From an uncultured Francisella sp. (lineage in GTDB: Bacteria > Pseudomonadota > Gammaproteobacteria > Burkholderiales > Neisseriaceae), in assembly GCA_943914555.1 (NCBI GenBank), contig CALUCM010000020.1:1-21678 (forward strand): a stretch of DNA of 21,678 nucleotides. Reading direction: 5' to 3'. Position numbers and translations under genes: made by a program. Every line of letters starts with the position of its first letter. Position 1 is the stretch's first letter. The notes beneath the pieces are model-generated. The model searched no databases. It was not told the DNA's origin and saw only the letters and a list, made by a program, of their open reading frames with translations. Below, one piece after another: positions 7,708 through 15,267 of this stretch.

Positions 7708-8355
7708 ATGATAGAGAAAAATTATTTGGTACCAACGGTCATTGAGCAGACTGGCCAAGGTGAGCGTTCTTTTGATTTGTATTCAAGATTGCTTAAAGAT
7801 AGAATCGTTTTTTTGGTTGGTCCGGTAAACGATACCATGGCCAATTTGATTGTAGCGCAGCTTTTATTTTTGGAAAGCGAGCATGCCAAAAAAGATATTT
7901 ATCTATATATTAATTCCCCTGGAGGATCAATTACTTCTGGCATGGCCATTTACGATACCATGAACTATATCAGTCCGGATGTGTGTACCATTTGTACTGG
8001 TTTGGCTGCTAGTATGGGTGCTTTTTTACTTTCTTCTGGTGTCAAAGGAAAGCGCTTGGCTTTGCCACACAGTCGCATCATGATTCATCAGCCTTTAATT
8101 GGTGGAGGAGGGTTATCTGGACCTACTTCTGATATTGAGATCCATGCCAAAGAATTACTGAAAACTAAGGAGATGTTAAATTATTTGTTAGCCAAAAATA
8201 CTGGCCAAAGTGTGGAAACAATTGCTGCTGATACCGAGCGTGATAAATTTTTATCGGCACAAGAAGCTGCTTCATACGGACTTATTGATCAAGTAATTAC
8301 CTCTCGAGATGAGTTAATAGAACAAGGAGATAAAAAAGGTCATGACAAAAGATAA
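7708..8355 (+). CDS. clpP: ATP-dependent Clp protease proteolytic subunit
   Basis: Serine peptidase that forms the 14-subunit barrel of ClpXP. The catalytic triad is visible: Ser102 in GLAASMGAF, His127 in RIMIHQPL, and Asp179 in DTERDKFLS. The oxyanion-hole region YINSPGGSITSGMAIYDT is intact. At 215 residues it is near the usual length (E. coli 207). The handle after the catalytic His reads QPLIGGGGLSGPTSDIEIH, three residues longer than in E. coli ClpP and glycine-rich. The final 14 bases overlap clpX, so translation of the two is likely coupled and subunit ratios linked. Confidence 0.96.
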   Translation: MIEKNYLVPTVIEQTGQGERSFDLYSRLLKDRIVFLVGPVNDTMANLIVAQLLFLESEHAKKDIYLYINSPGGSITSGMAIYDTMNYISPDVCTICTGLAASMGAFLLSSGVKGKRLALPHSRIMIHQPLIGGGGLSGPTSDIEIHAKELLKTKEMLNYLLAKNTGQSVETIAADTERDKFLSAQEAASYGLIDQVITSRDELIEQGDKKGHDKR

Positions 8356-9646
8356 GTGTTGCGATTTCTGTGGCAGACACATTGATGAAGTCGAAGCTTT
8401 ATTTGAAGGTGAGCGCTCCTGTATCTGCGATGTGTGCGTGGCTGAAGCCGCCGATTATATGGGTGGTGATAATTTCAATGATGAAGAACAAGATGCTAGT
8501 AAAGCCCTTAAGTTGCCTACACCAATGCAGCTTGTCAATCATCTAAATGACTATGTTATTGGTCAAGAGGAAGCAAAAAAGACTTTGGCTGTGGCTGTAT
8601 ATAATCACTATAAGCGATTGCAACGTCGTGATGAAGGTAAAGATATTGATGATGTAGAGATTAACAAAAGTAATGTATTGTTGATTGGCCCCACCGGCTC
8701 TGGTAAGACTTTATTAGCGCAAACGTTGGCCAAGAAGTTAAATGTTCCCTTTGCAATTGCTGATGCTACCACTTTAACAGAAGCAGGCTATGTGGGTGAA
8801 GATGTAGAACAGATCATCACAAAGTTATTGAGTAAATGTGATTTTGACATTGAGAGAGCAGAGCGTGGCATTATTTATATTGATGAAATTGATAAGATTG
8901 CGCGTCGCAGTGAAAATAGATCGATCACACGAGATGTTTCTGGTGAAGGAGTGCAGCAAGCTTTATTAAAAATCATTGAAGGCACGGAAGCAGCAGTTCC
9001 ACAGCAGGGGCAGCGCAAGCATCCACGGCAAGAATTTTTAAGTGTGAATACCTCCCATATCTTGTTTATTTGTGGTGGTGCCTTTGATGGATTAGAAAAA
9101 ATTATTAAACGGCGTTCTGAGAAAAACAAAAAAAGTGGTATTGGTTTTACTGTAAATTTACCAGAAGATGAAGAAAGCAACGAACAACTTGATGTTCTTA
9201 AGGATGCACAACCAGATGACTTAATTCATTACGGGATTATTCCTGAGTTGGTGGGGCGTTTGCCAGTGCTTGTTGCTTTACATAACTTAGATGAAGAAGC
9301 TTTGATGAAAGTTTTAGTTGAGCCAAAAGATGCACTAGTTAAACAATATCAAGCACTTTTTGCTATGGAAGGGGTAAAGCTTAAGATATTACCTTCAGCA
9401 TTAAGAAGTATTGCAAAGCAGGCAAAACAGAAAAAAACTGGAGCCAGAGGTTTACGCTCAATCATGGAAAAGCTGTTACTTGATACTATGTATGAAGTGC
9501 CTGAAGATAAAACCATACGTGAGGTGGTTGTGAGTCAGGAGAATGTAGAGCATGGAAGTAAGCCTCGCTATGTGAGAGAAGATGAAATAGAAGAACAAGA
9601 TAATCAAACGGGGGATCAAAAGATCACTGAAAAATCAGGTTCGTGA
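8342..9646 (+). CDS. clpX: ATP-dependent Clp protease unfoldase ClpX
   Basis: AAA+ unfoldase that recognises substrates and feeds them into ClpP. The N-terminal zinc-binding domain has CDFC (Cys7, Cys10) and CDVC (Cys29, Cys32). The AAA+ module has Walker A GPTGSGKT at 116-123, the GYVG pore loop at 149-152, Walker B IIYIDE around 177-182, and the sensor-2 region TGARGLRSIMEK near 366-377. An IGF tripeptide at 267-269 is the loop that docks on ClpP, so it should partner the adjacent ClpP. At 434 residues it is near the E. coli length (424). AAGGAG at 8324-8329, inside clpP, is a somewhat distant ribosome-binding site. The acidic tail is somewhat longer than usual. Confidence 0.96.
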   Translation: MTKDKCCDFCGRHIDEVEALFEGERSCICDVCVAEAADYMGGDNFNDEEQDASKALKLPTPMQLVNHLNDYVIGQEEAKKTLAVAVYNHYKRLQRRDEGKDIDDVEINKSNVLLIGPTGSGKTLLAQTLAKKLNVPFAIADATTLTEAGYVGEDVEQIITKLLSKCDFDIERAERGIIYIDEIDKIARRSENRSITRDVSGEGVQQALLKIIEGTEAAVPQQGQRKHPRQEFLSVNTSHILFICGGAFDGLEKIIKRRSEKNKKSGIGFTVNLPEDEESNEQLDVLKDAQPDDLIHYGIIPELVGRLPVLVALHNLDEEALMKVLVEPKDALVKQYQALFAMEGVKLKILPSALRSIAKQAKQKKTGARGLRSIMEKLLLDTMYEVPEDKTIREVVVSQENVEHGSKPRYVREDEIEEQDNQTGDQKITEKSGS

Positions 9647-9667
9647 TTGTATCATTAGGAGGTTTAT

Positions 9668-10000
9668 ATGAGTAATGTTGTGATAAATACAACGGATGAA
9701 AACTTTGAGAAAGATGTTTTGCAATCTGAATTGCCGGTACTGGTGGATTTTTGGGCACCATGGTGTGGGCCATGTCGAAGTTTGGCACCTATTTTGGAAG
9801 AAATTGCGCAGCAACGCTTAACTGCATTAAAAGTAGTGAAATTAGATGTCGATGCCAACAATCAGACAGCAGCAAAATATGGGGTGCGTAGTATCCCTCT
9901 ACTTAAAATATTCAAAAATGGCAAAGAAATAGGTAGTAAAGTCGGTGCTTTGCCAAAACAGCAATTAGAAAGCTTTATTGAGGATACGCTTAACGGTTAA
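9668..10000 (+). CDS. trxA: Thioredoxin
   Basis: Small cytosolic dithiol-disulfide reductase that donates electrons to ribonucleotide reductase and other enzymes. The active site is FWAPWCGPCRSLAP (Cys33, Cys36), and the cis-proline loop SIPLLKIFKNG follows. The 110-residue length is typical of TrxA (109 in E. coli). A strong AGGAGG at 9657-9662 lies 5 bases before the ATG. It stands between clpX and cmk, where lon and hupB often follow clpX in gammaproteobacteria. The gaps are 21 bases to clpX and 14 to cmk, so it is probably co-transcribed with them. Confidence 0.95.
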   Translation: MSNVVINTTDENFEKDVLQSELPVLVDFWAPWCGPCRSLAPILEEIAQQRLTALKVVKLDVDANNQTAAKYGVRSIPLLKIFKNGKEIGSKVGALPKQQLESFIEDTLNG

Positions 10001-10014
10001 GCTGAATCAAAGCG

Positions 10015-10668
10015 ATGTCGGTAATTACTATTGATGGTCCAGTTGCTTGCGGGAAAGGGACTGTTGCCAAATTAGTTGCTAGAGACCTGGGCTGGACTCA
10101 CTTAGATTCTGGCATTTTTTATCGCTTATTAGCTCTTTTTAGCCAGAAACAAGGCATTTCTAGTAATGATGAGGAAGTGCTAACCCAAGCGACCTCTTCG
10201 CTTGGGTTTTCTTTGGAAAATGGACGAGTTTATCTTGATGGAGCAGATGTTAGTCAAAAAATTCGACAAGAAGAGGTTTCTTTGCGTGCTTCAGAACTGG
10301 CAAAATTACCTAAGGTGCGCACAGCTCTTTTAGAGATGCAACGAGCTTATGCAAAACAGCAAAACCTGGTTGCAGAAGGCCGAGATATGGGAACTGTTGT
10401 TTTTCCTAAGGCTTTACTCAAGGTTTATTTGTATGCAGATCCTGAGTGTCGAGCAAAACGCAGGGCAGAACAGCTTGGCATAAAAGAAGATTCAGCCAAT
10501 TATTTTTTAATTTTAGCTAATTTAATCAAGCGTGATAAAGCAGATCGCACAAGAGAGCTCTCCCCTTTATTACCAGCGCAAGATGCAAAATTATTAGATT
10601 CAACTGCATTAACAGCAGAGGAAACTGCAAAAATAATCCTTAATTGGTACCATGATCTAATAAATTAA
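10015..10668 (+). CDS. cmk: Cytidylate kinase
   Basis: Phosphorylates CMP and dCMP with ATP, recycling pyrimidine nucleotides. The P-loop is GPVACGKGT (residues 8-16). The NMP-binding region includes LDSGIFYRLLAL, and VAEGRDMGTVVFP is the conserved GRDMGT motif. The lid region is RDKADRTRELSPL, and LLDSTALTAEE lies near the end. At 217 residues it is near E. coli Cmk (227). No Shine-Dalgarno sequence is visible before the ATG, so it may depend on translation from trxA. The cmk-rpsA-ihfB order is the standard gammaproteobacterial arrangement. Confidence 0.95.
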   Translation: MSVITIDGPVACGKGTVAKLVARDLGWTHLDSGIFYRLLALFSQKQGISSNDEEVLTQATSSLGFSLENGRVYLDGADVSQKIRQEEVSLRASELAKLPKVRTALLEMQRAYAKQQNLVAEGRDMGTVVFPKALLKVYLYADPECRAKRRAEQLGIKEDSANYFLILANLIKRDKADRTRELSPLLPAQDAKLLDSTALTAEETAKIILNWYHDLIN

Positions 10669-10670
10669 GC

Positions 10671-10682
10671 TATAATCGCGCC
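10671..10682 (+). promoter_or_regulatory. rpsA promoter -10 box with GC-rich discriminator
   Basis: A perfect TATAAT at 10671-10676 begins 2 bases after the cmk stop. It is followed by CGCGCC, a GC-rich discriminator of the kind found at stringently controlled ribosomal promoters in gammaproteobacteria. Transcription would begin near 10683. The -35 match at the normal distance (TACCAT, 10648-10653) is poor. Confidence 0.55.
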
Positions 10683-10786
10683 TTTAATCAAAAGCAAACA
10701 GGTTTTGCTAACCAAGATGGCAAAGCGTGGTTGAGTAATTAACCCTTTAACAGAAAGTGCATTGCTTGGAGTGCCGGAACAACACA
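10683..10786 (+). promoter_or_regulatory. Structured rpsA leader with three possible hairpins
   Basis: The presumed rpsA leader can fold into three consecutive stems. Stem A is TTTTGCTA (10703-10710) with TGGCAAAG (10718-10725), 8 bp including two G-U pairs. Stem B is GGTTGA (10729-10734) with TTAACC (10739-10744), closed by a GTAA tetraloop of the GNRA type. Stem C is GCATT (10759-10763) with AGTGC (10770-10774). Only a weak GGAA (10776-10779) precedes the ATG. This resembles the E. coli rpsA initiation region, which has three hairpins, lacks a good Shine-Dalgarno sequence and is autoregulated by S1. Confidence 0.5.
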
Positions 10787-12460
10787 ATGGAACAATTTGC
10801 AGATTTACTAGAAGAATATTCATCAACGCAGAGTATGTCAGTGGGGGAGGTTATCACAGCCGAAGTGGTTGCGATTGATAATAATACTGTCACTGTGAAC
10901 GCCGGTTTGAAATCAGAAGGCTGGATTGATATTAATGAATTTAAAAATGCTAATGGAGAATTAGAAGTCAAGGTGGGAGATTTTGTCACCGTGACAATAG
11001 AGTCAATCGAAAATGGTTTTGGTGAAACGCGTTTATCAAGAGAAAAAGCCAAGCGTGCGGCAGATTGGGTTATCTTGGAAGAAGCTTTGGAATCTGGTGA
11101 AGTGTTATCCGGTGTGATTACTGGTAAGGTAAAAGGTGGTTTGACTGTACAGGTTAACAGTATTCGCGCCTTTTTACCTGGTTCTTTGGTTGATGTTCAT
11201 GCGGTAAAAGATACTTCTCCTTATGAAGGTAAACAAATTGAGTTTAAAGTGATTAAACTTGATAAAAAACGCAACAATGTTGTTGTTTCTCGCCGAGCAG
11301 TTTTAGAAGAGACTTTGGGTGAAGAAAGACAAGCCTTGCTTGAGAATCTGCAAGAGGGTTCTATGGTAAAGGGGGTTGTGAAAAATATTACCGATTATGG
11401 TGCATTTGTGGATCTGGGTGGTATTGATGGTTTACTACATATCACAGATTTAGCTTGGGTACGGGTCAAGCATCCGAGCGATTTGTTGCAGCCTGGTCAA
11501 GAGGTTGAGGCCAAGGTGTTGAAATTTGATAAAGAGAAAAATCGTGTGTCTTTAGGGTTGAAGCAGTTGGAGACAGATCCTTGGGAGGGCTTATCTCAAT
11601 TATATCCAGCAGGTACACGTCTTGGTGGTAGGGTCACTAATTTAACCGATTATGGTGCATTTGTAGAGATTGAAAAAGGTATTGAGGGTTTAGTGCATGT
11701 ATCTGAGATGGATTGGACCAACAAAAATGTTAATCCTAGCAAAGTCGTACAAGTTGGGGATGAAGTGCAAGTGATGGTGTTAGATATTGATGCCCAGCGC
11801 CGTCGCATTAGCCTAGGTATGAAACAATGTCAACCTAATCCATGGGAAGATTTTGAAGCAAATTATAAGAAGGGTGACCGCATTAAGGGGGTTATTAAAT
11901 CAATCACTGATTTTGGTATTTTTATTGGGTTACCAGGTGATATTGATGGATTGGTACATTTATCAGATTTATCTTGGACAGAACCTTGTGATCAGATTGT
12001 AAGAAATTATAAAAAAGGTGAAGAAGTTACAGCCATTGTTTTATCAATTGATACTGAGAAAGAACGTATTTCTTTAGGTATTAAACAATTGGAAAGTGAT
12101 CCTTTTGGTGATTATGTACAAACGCATGAAAAGGGGGATGTTGTTACAGGTAAAGTGAAATCAGTTGATACTAAGTCTGTGGTTGTAGCCTTGGCAGATG
12201 AGGTAGAAGGATATTTGCGCTCTTCAGAAATCTTACTGGATAAAGTAGAAGATGCTAAAAATCACTTTTCAGAAGGAGATGAAGTGAGAGCTATCATCAC
12301 TGGCATAGATCGTAAGAATCGTCAGATCAATCTATCGATCAAAGCATTATTAGAAAAAGAACAAGCGGAAGTACTCAACTCTGTTAATCGCACTCATGCT
12401 AATGTTAACACCACTAGTCTGGGTGAGATCTTAAAAGAAAAATTGACTGAAAACGAATAA
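10787..12460 (+). CDS. rpsA: 30S ribosomal protein S1
   Basis: The largest 30S protein; it unfolds structured mRNA and helps initiation on messages without strong Shine-Dalgarno sequences. Six S1/OB-fold repeats can be followed, for example GVVKNITDYGAFVDLGGIDG, then GRVTNLTDYGAFVEIEKG and GVIKSITDFGIFIGLPGDID, each ending in a RISLGxKQ-type strand. The first two are the divergent ribosome-binding repeats (GFGETRLSREKAKR lies between them). From 10787 the protein is 557 residues, the same length as E. coli S1, and begins MEQFADLLEEY, which aligns with the family N-terminus. The longer frame from 10757 would add ten residues unlike the family. It is followed by ihfB. Confidence 0.96.
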   Translation: MEQFADLLEEYSSTQSMSVGEVITAEVVAIDNNTVTVNAGLKSEGWIDINEFKNANGELEVKVGDFVTVTIESIENGFGETRLSREKAKRAADWVILEEALESGEVLSGVITGKVKGGLTVQVNSIRAFLPGSLVDVHAVKDTSPYEGKQIEFKVIKLDKKRNNVVVSRRAVLEETLGEERQALLENLQEGSMVKGVVKNITDYGAFVDLGGIDGLLHITDLAWVRVKHPSDLLQPGQEVEAKVLKFDKEKNRVSLGLKQLETDPWEGLSQLYPAGTRLGGRVTNLTDYGAFVEIEKGIEGLVHVSEMDWTNKNVNPSKVVQVGDEVQVMVLDIDAQRRRISLGMKQCQPNPWEDFEANYKKGDRIKGVIKSITDFGIFIGLPGDIDGLVHLSDLSWTEPCDQIVRNYKKGEEVTAIVLSIDTEKERISLGIKQLESDPFGDYVQTHEKGDVVTGKVKSVDTKSVVVALADEVEGYLRSSEILLDKVEDAKNHFSEGDEVRAIITGIDRKNRQINLSIKALLEKEQAEVLNSVNRTHANVNTTSLGEILKEKLTENE

Positions 12461-12492
12461 TAAAATATATCTCAATTAAAGGAGTGTTAAAG

Positions 12493-12804
12493 ATGACTAA
12501 ATCTGACTTAATCAATCGTATTATGGAATATGGAATACGAGAAGAGATAAACAGTTTAAGCACAAAGATGGTTGTCAAACAAGGTGTACAAGTGTTAATT
12601 GATAATCTTTCATCATCTTTGGCAGAAGGTCGTCGTATTGAAATTCGAGGATTCGGAAGTTTTTATTTAAGTAAGCGCCCAGCAAGAGTTGGACGTAATC
12701 CCAAAACTGGGGAGAAAGTAGAGGTTCCAGCCAAGAAAATGCCTCATTTTAAGACAGGTAAAGAATTAAACGATCGTATTAATAAGTCCTTTAAGAATCG
12801 GTAG
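12493..12804 (+). CDS. ihfB: Integration host factor beta subunit
   Basis: One half of the heterodimeric IHF, which binds specific sites and bends DNA sharply. The 103-residue protein begins MTKSDLINRI and has the HU/IHF signature RRIEIRGFGSFYLSKRPAR and GRNPKTGEKVEVPAKKMPHF. Pro70 in the beta-arm is the residue that intercalates in DNA. The basic C-terminal tail is somewhat longer than in E. coli IhfB (94). GGAG at 12481-12484 lies 8 bases before this ATG; an upstream GTG at 12484 overlaps the ribosome-binding site and is rejected as the start. It is co-transcribed with rpsA and ended by a strong terminator. Confidence 0.95.
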   Translation: MTKSDLINRIMEYGIREEINSLSTKMVVKQGVQVLIDNLSSSLAEGRRIEIRGFGSFYLSKRPARVGRNPKTGEKVEVPAKKMPHFKTGKELNDRINKSFKNR

Positions 12805-12847
12805 AAACTTTTATTGCCTATCTGGCTTTAGCTTTATTTATTGACTT

Positions 12848-12875
12848 AAACACCACCAAAAGGTGGTGTTTTTTT
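12848..12875 (+). terminator. Rho-independent terminator of rpsA-ihfB
   Basis: A perfect 10-bp stem, AAACACCACC (12848-12857) with GGTGGTGTTT (12862-12871), has an AAAA loop and runs into a T-tract ending at 12875. It lies 43 bases past the ihfB stop and separates the ribosomal block from the leuA transcription unit. Confidence 0.93.
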
Positions 12876-12908
12876 ATGATTGAGTAACTTATATTTTCCA
12901 AAAGTTTA

Positions 12909-12937
12909 TTTATAAAAGGTAAGAACTTTATTATACT
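12909..12937 (+). promoter_or_regulatory. Sigma-70 type promoter for the leuA-opp unit
   Basis: TTTATA (12909-12914) and TATACT (12932-12937) are separated by 17 bases, an ideal spacing, with 4/6 and 5/6 matches to consensus. Transcription would start near 12944, giving a leader of about 126 bases before leuA. Confidence 0.5.
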
Positions 12938-12943
12938 GGCTTA

Positions 12944-13007
12944 TTCACTTTAGCAATGACATAATTTAGCCAAAATCAGTCATTGAGATAGGTGATGGAC
13001 GAGTGAA
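12944..13007 (+). promoter_or_regulatory. Nested inverted repeat in the leuA leader
   Basis: An outer pair TTCACT (12944-12949) / AGTGAA (13002-13007) encloses a perfect 7-bp pair CAATGAC (12954-12960) / GTCATTG (12979-12985). The outer right arm overlaps the GTG start of a possible leader peptide. There is no T-run after the stems, so a role in translation control is more likely than termination. This is inference from pairing only. Confidence 0.4.
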
Positions 13008-13077
13008 ATTAGCAGAAAGTCTCAAGTTTTTTGCATTATCAAATATAGGTAAAAGGGGAGGTGTGCACAATGGATAA
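13003..13077 (+). CDS. Possible leuA leader peptide (24 codons)
   Basis: A GTG-initiated frame encodes 24 residues beginning MKLAESLKFFALSN, with three Leu codons (TTA, CTC, TTA) and two adjacent Phe codons in the first twelve positions. GGTGAT at 12991-12996, a match to the distal part of the extended Shine-Dalgarno sequence, lies 6 bases upstream. The frame's TAA stop (13075-13077) overlaps the leuA start (ATG 13070) by 8 bases, and it reads through the leuA ribosome-binding site, so ribosome pausing could influence leuA initiation. The KRGG residues near its end are simply that ribosome-binding site translated. Leucine-rich leaders upstream of leuA are known in gammaproteobacteria, but this one is short and its expression unproven. 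Confidence 0.35.
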   Translation: MKLAESLKFFALSNIGKRGGVHNG

Positions 13078-14626
13078 ACATCATCGAGTGATTATATTTG
13101 ATACGACGTTGCGCGATGGGGAGCAAACACCTGGCGCAGCGATGACCCAAGAAGAAAAGTTACGCATCGCTTTACAATTGGAAAAATTAGGAGTGGATGT
13201 TATTGAGGCAGGTTTTGCGGCTGCTAGTACTGGGGATTTTGTTGCTATTGAAAATATAGCTTCATCTGTCAGTCGTTCTATTATTTGTTCTCTTGCTAGA
13301 GCAAATGAAAAGGACATCCAAAGGGCAGGTCAGGCTTTGTCTGCAGCAAAAAGAAAACGCATTCATGTATTCATTGCCACAAGTCCTTTACATATGCAGC
13401 AAAAATTACATAAAAAACCTGATGAAGTATTAAAAATAGCTGTACAAGCGGTACAATTTGCTAGAACTTTTGTTGATGATGTAGAGTTCTCGGCTGAAGA
13501 CGGCTTTCGTTCTGAAATTCCTTTTTTAAAAGAGATATTTTCTGCTGTGATTGAGGCAGGTGCCAAAACTATTAATTTGCCAGATACAGTTGGTTATTCT
13601 TTACCACAAGTCAGTAAAGCTCTTTTTGCGCAATTGATCCATACAGTTTGCAAGGCCAATGAAGTGATTTGGTCCGCACACTGTCATGATGACTTAGGAT
13701 TGGCAGTAGCTAACTCTATTGCTGCTTTGGAAGGTGGGGCTAGGCAGGTGGAATGTACAATTAATGGATTAGGAGAGCGTGCTGGTAATGCAAGTTTGGA
13801 AGAGATTGTAATGGCACTTCGTACTAGGCAGGATGTTTTGGGATTATCAACTGGTATTAAGACCCAAGAAATTGTATCGACTTCTAAACTAGTATCAACC
13901 ATAACCGGTTATCCTGTGCCTGCTAATAAAGCGATTGTTGGAGCTAATGCATTTACCCATGAATCAGGAATTCATCAAGATGGTGTCTTAAAATGTCGCG
14001 AAACATACGAGATAATATCACCTGAATCAGTAGGTTGGCGAAGCAATCATCTTACTTTAGGTAAGTTATCAGGGCGCAATGCTTTTAAGATAAAATTGCA
14101 AGAGTTAGGAATTCATTTAAATTCTGAAAAACAATTAAATGCTGTCTTTACACGTTTTAAGGAATTAGCAGATAAGAAACGCCAGATTTATGATGAAGAT
14201 TTACATGCGCTTGTATCAGATGAGGTGAGCAACATGATTAATAATGCTGCACCACTTTGTTTGGTGTCTTTAAAAATTGATATGGAGACTGGGGAACAAC
14301 CGCTTGCTAAAATTTGCTTTTATGTAGAAGATCAAGAGAAAGTAGCGCAAGCAGCTGGTGCAGGTGCAGTTGATGCAGTATTTAAAGCGATTGAGAGCAT
14401 CATGCATAGTGGTGCAGTATTGGAATTATATTCTGTTAATGCTATTACTGAAGGGACGGAGAGCCAGGCTGAGGTTTCAATTCGTTTGAAAAAGAATCAA
14501 GAAATTTTTGGAGGGCAAGGAGCTGATCTTGACATCATTACTGCCAGTGCTAAAGCCTATTTGGCGGCAATTGGTAAATGGTATCGGCGACAAGTCATTG
14601 ATCAAAGAGTAGTAAAAACTATGTGA
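13070..14626 (+). CDS. leuA: 2-isopropylmalate synthase
   Basis: Condenses acetyl-CoA with 2-ketoisovalerate, the first committed step of leucine synthesis. The DRE-TIM barrel has FDTTLRDGEQTPG (Arg15, Asp16), NLPDTVGY and the metal-binding HCHDD with His204 and His206, then NGLGERAGNASLEE. FTHESGIHQDGVLK belongs to the subdomain after the barrel, and the C-terminal part (GAGAVDAVFKAIESI, TEGTESQAEVSIRL) is the allosteric leucine-binding domain, so feedback inhibition is expected. It has 518 residues (E. coli 523). GGAGG at 13057-13061 lies 8 bases before ATG 13070; an upstream GTG (13061) overlaps that element and is rejected. leuB, leuC and leuD are not next to it. The stop overlaps the GTG alternative start of the next gene. 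Confidence 0.95.
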   Translation: MDKHHRVIIFDTTLRDGEQTPGAAMTQEEKLRIALQLEKLGVDVIEAGFAAASTGDFVAIENIASSVSRSIICSLARANEKDIQRAGQALSAAKRKRIHVFIATSPLHMQQKLHKKPDEVLKIAVQAVQFARTFVDDVEFSAEDGFRSEIPFLKEIFSAVIEAGAKTINLPDTVGYSLPQVSKALFAQLIHTVCKANEVIWSAHCHDDLGLAVANSIAALEGGARQVECTINGLGERAGNASLEEIVMALRTRQDVLGLSTGIKTQEIVSTSKLVSTITGYPVPANKAIVGANAFTHESGIHQDGVLKCRETYEIISPESVGWRSNHLTLGKLSGRNAFKIKLQELGIHLNSEKQLNAVFTRFKELADKKRQIYDEDLHALVSDEVSNMINNAAPLCLVSLKIDMETGEQPLAKICFYVEDQEKVAQAAGAGAVDAVFKAIESIMHSGAVLELYSVNAITEGTESQAEVSIRLKKNQEIFGGQGADLDIITASAKAYLAAIGKWYRRQVIDQRVVKTM

Positions 14627-14631
14627 CGCAT

Positions 14632-15249
14632 ATGAAAAAGTTTTCTGCTACTTCCGTTTACCTTTATTGCACTAATCAATCACAATGGATCGATACTGCT
14701 TTGCCAGAAGAGAAAAGAAAATTGGCATTAGGTCGTCTTAAATTTCATTTCTTATCGCAAATACTGGGAAGACAGATCACTGCTCAGGATTTGTTTTACG
14801 GACCGCACGGCAAGCCTTTTCTTAAGATAGAGCAGAATTTTTCTTTTAATATTTCACACAGCAAATATTATTATGCCATTGCTTTTACATATCGAGCTTG
14901 TCACGTAGGTTTGGATATGGAAGATGGTCATCGACAGATTAAACTTGCTTTAGCGACTTATATATTAGGGGAAAAGGAAAGGGTACAGTGGAGTCTAGCA
15001 AAAGATCAACAGCGTGCCCTCTTATATTATTGGATACAGAAAGAAGCCTTTATCAAAATAAAAGGCTTAAGCATTTTCTCTGGCATGAAAGACATGACTT
15101 TTACTCAACTAACAAAGCGGTTATATCATGCAGATTATGACAATAAACTGTACCAAATTTTTCATTTAACGCTAGCAAAACAAAGGATGGCTTTGTTTAC
15201 TGATGATACACAGGTAAAAAAAATAGACATCATTGATCATCTTCCTTGA
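14632..15249 (+). CDS. Sfp-type 4'-phosphopantetheinyl transferase
   Basis: Transfers 4'-phosphopantetheine from CoA to a serine of a carrier protein (acyl, peptidyl or aryl). The protein (205 residues from ATG 14632) shows the family motifs: GPHGKPFL (residues 58-64), FNISHSKYYY, HVGLDMED with Mg-binding Asp95 and Glu97, and WIQKEAFIKIKG with Glu138. It is compact, like EntD (206 residues). A GTG at 14623 overlaps the leuA stop and would add three residues; neither start has a good ribosome-binding site, so translation is likely coupled to leuA. No carrier protein, NRPS or PKS gene is in the window, so the substrate is unknown. It could stand in for AcpS or serve a secondary pathway elsewhere. 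Confidence 0.87.
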   Translation: MKKFSATSVYLYCTNQSQWIDTALPEEKRKLALGRLKFHFLSQILGRQITAQDLFYGPHGKPFLKIEQNFSFNISHSKYYYAIAFTYRACHVGLDMEDGHRQIKLALATYILGEKERVQWSLAKDQQRALLYYWIQKEAFIKIKGLSIFSGMKDMTFTQLTKRLYHADYDNKLYQIFHLTLAKQRMALFTDDTQVKKIDIIDHLP

Positions 15250-15267
15250 GAGAAAGAGAGTAATACA

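Noticed and set aside
12848..13069. Classical leuA attenuator terminator
   Set aside because: The only hairpin with a T-tract is at 12848-12875, upstream of the presumed leuA promoter, so it ends the ihfB transcript and is not an attenuator.
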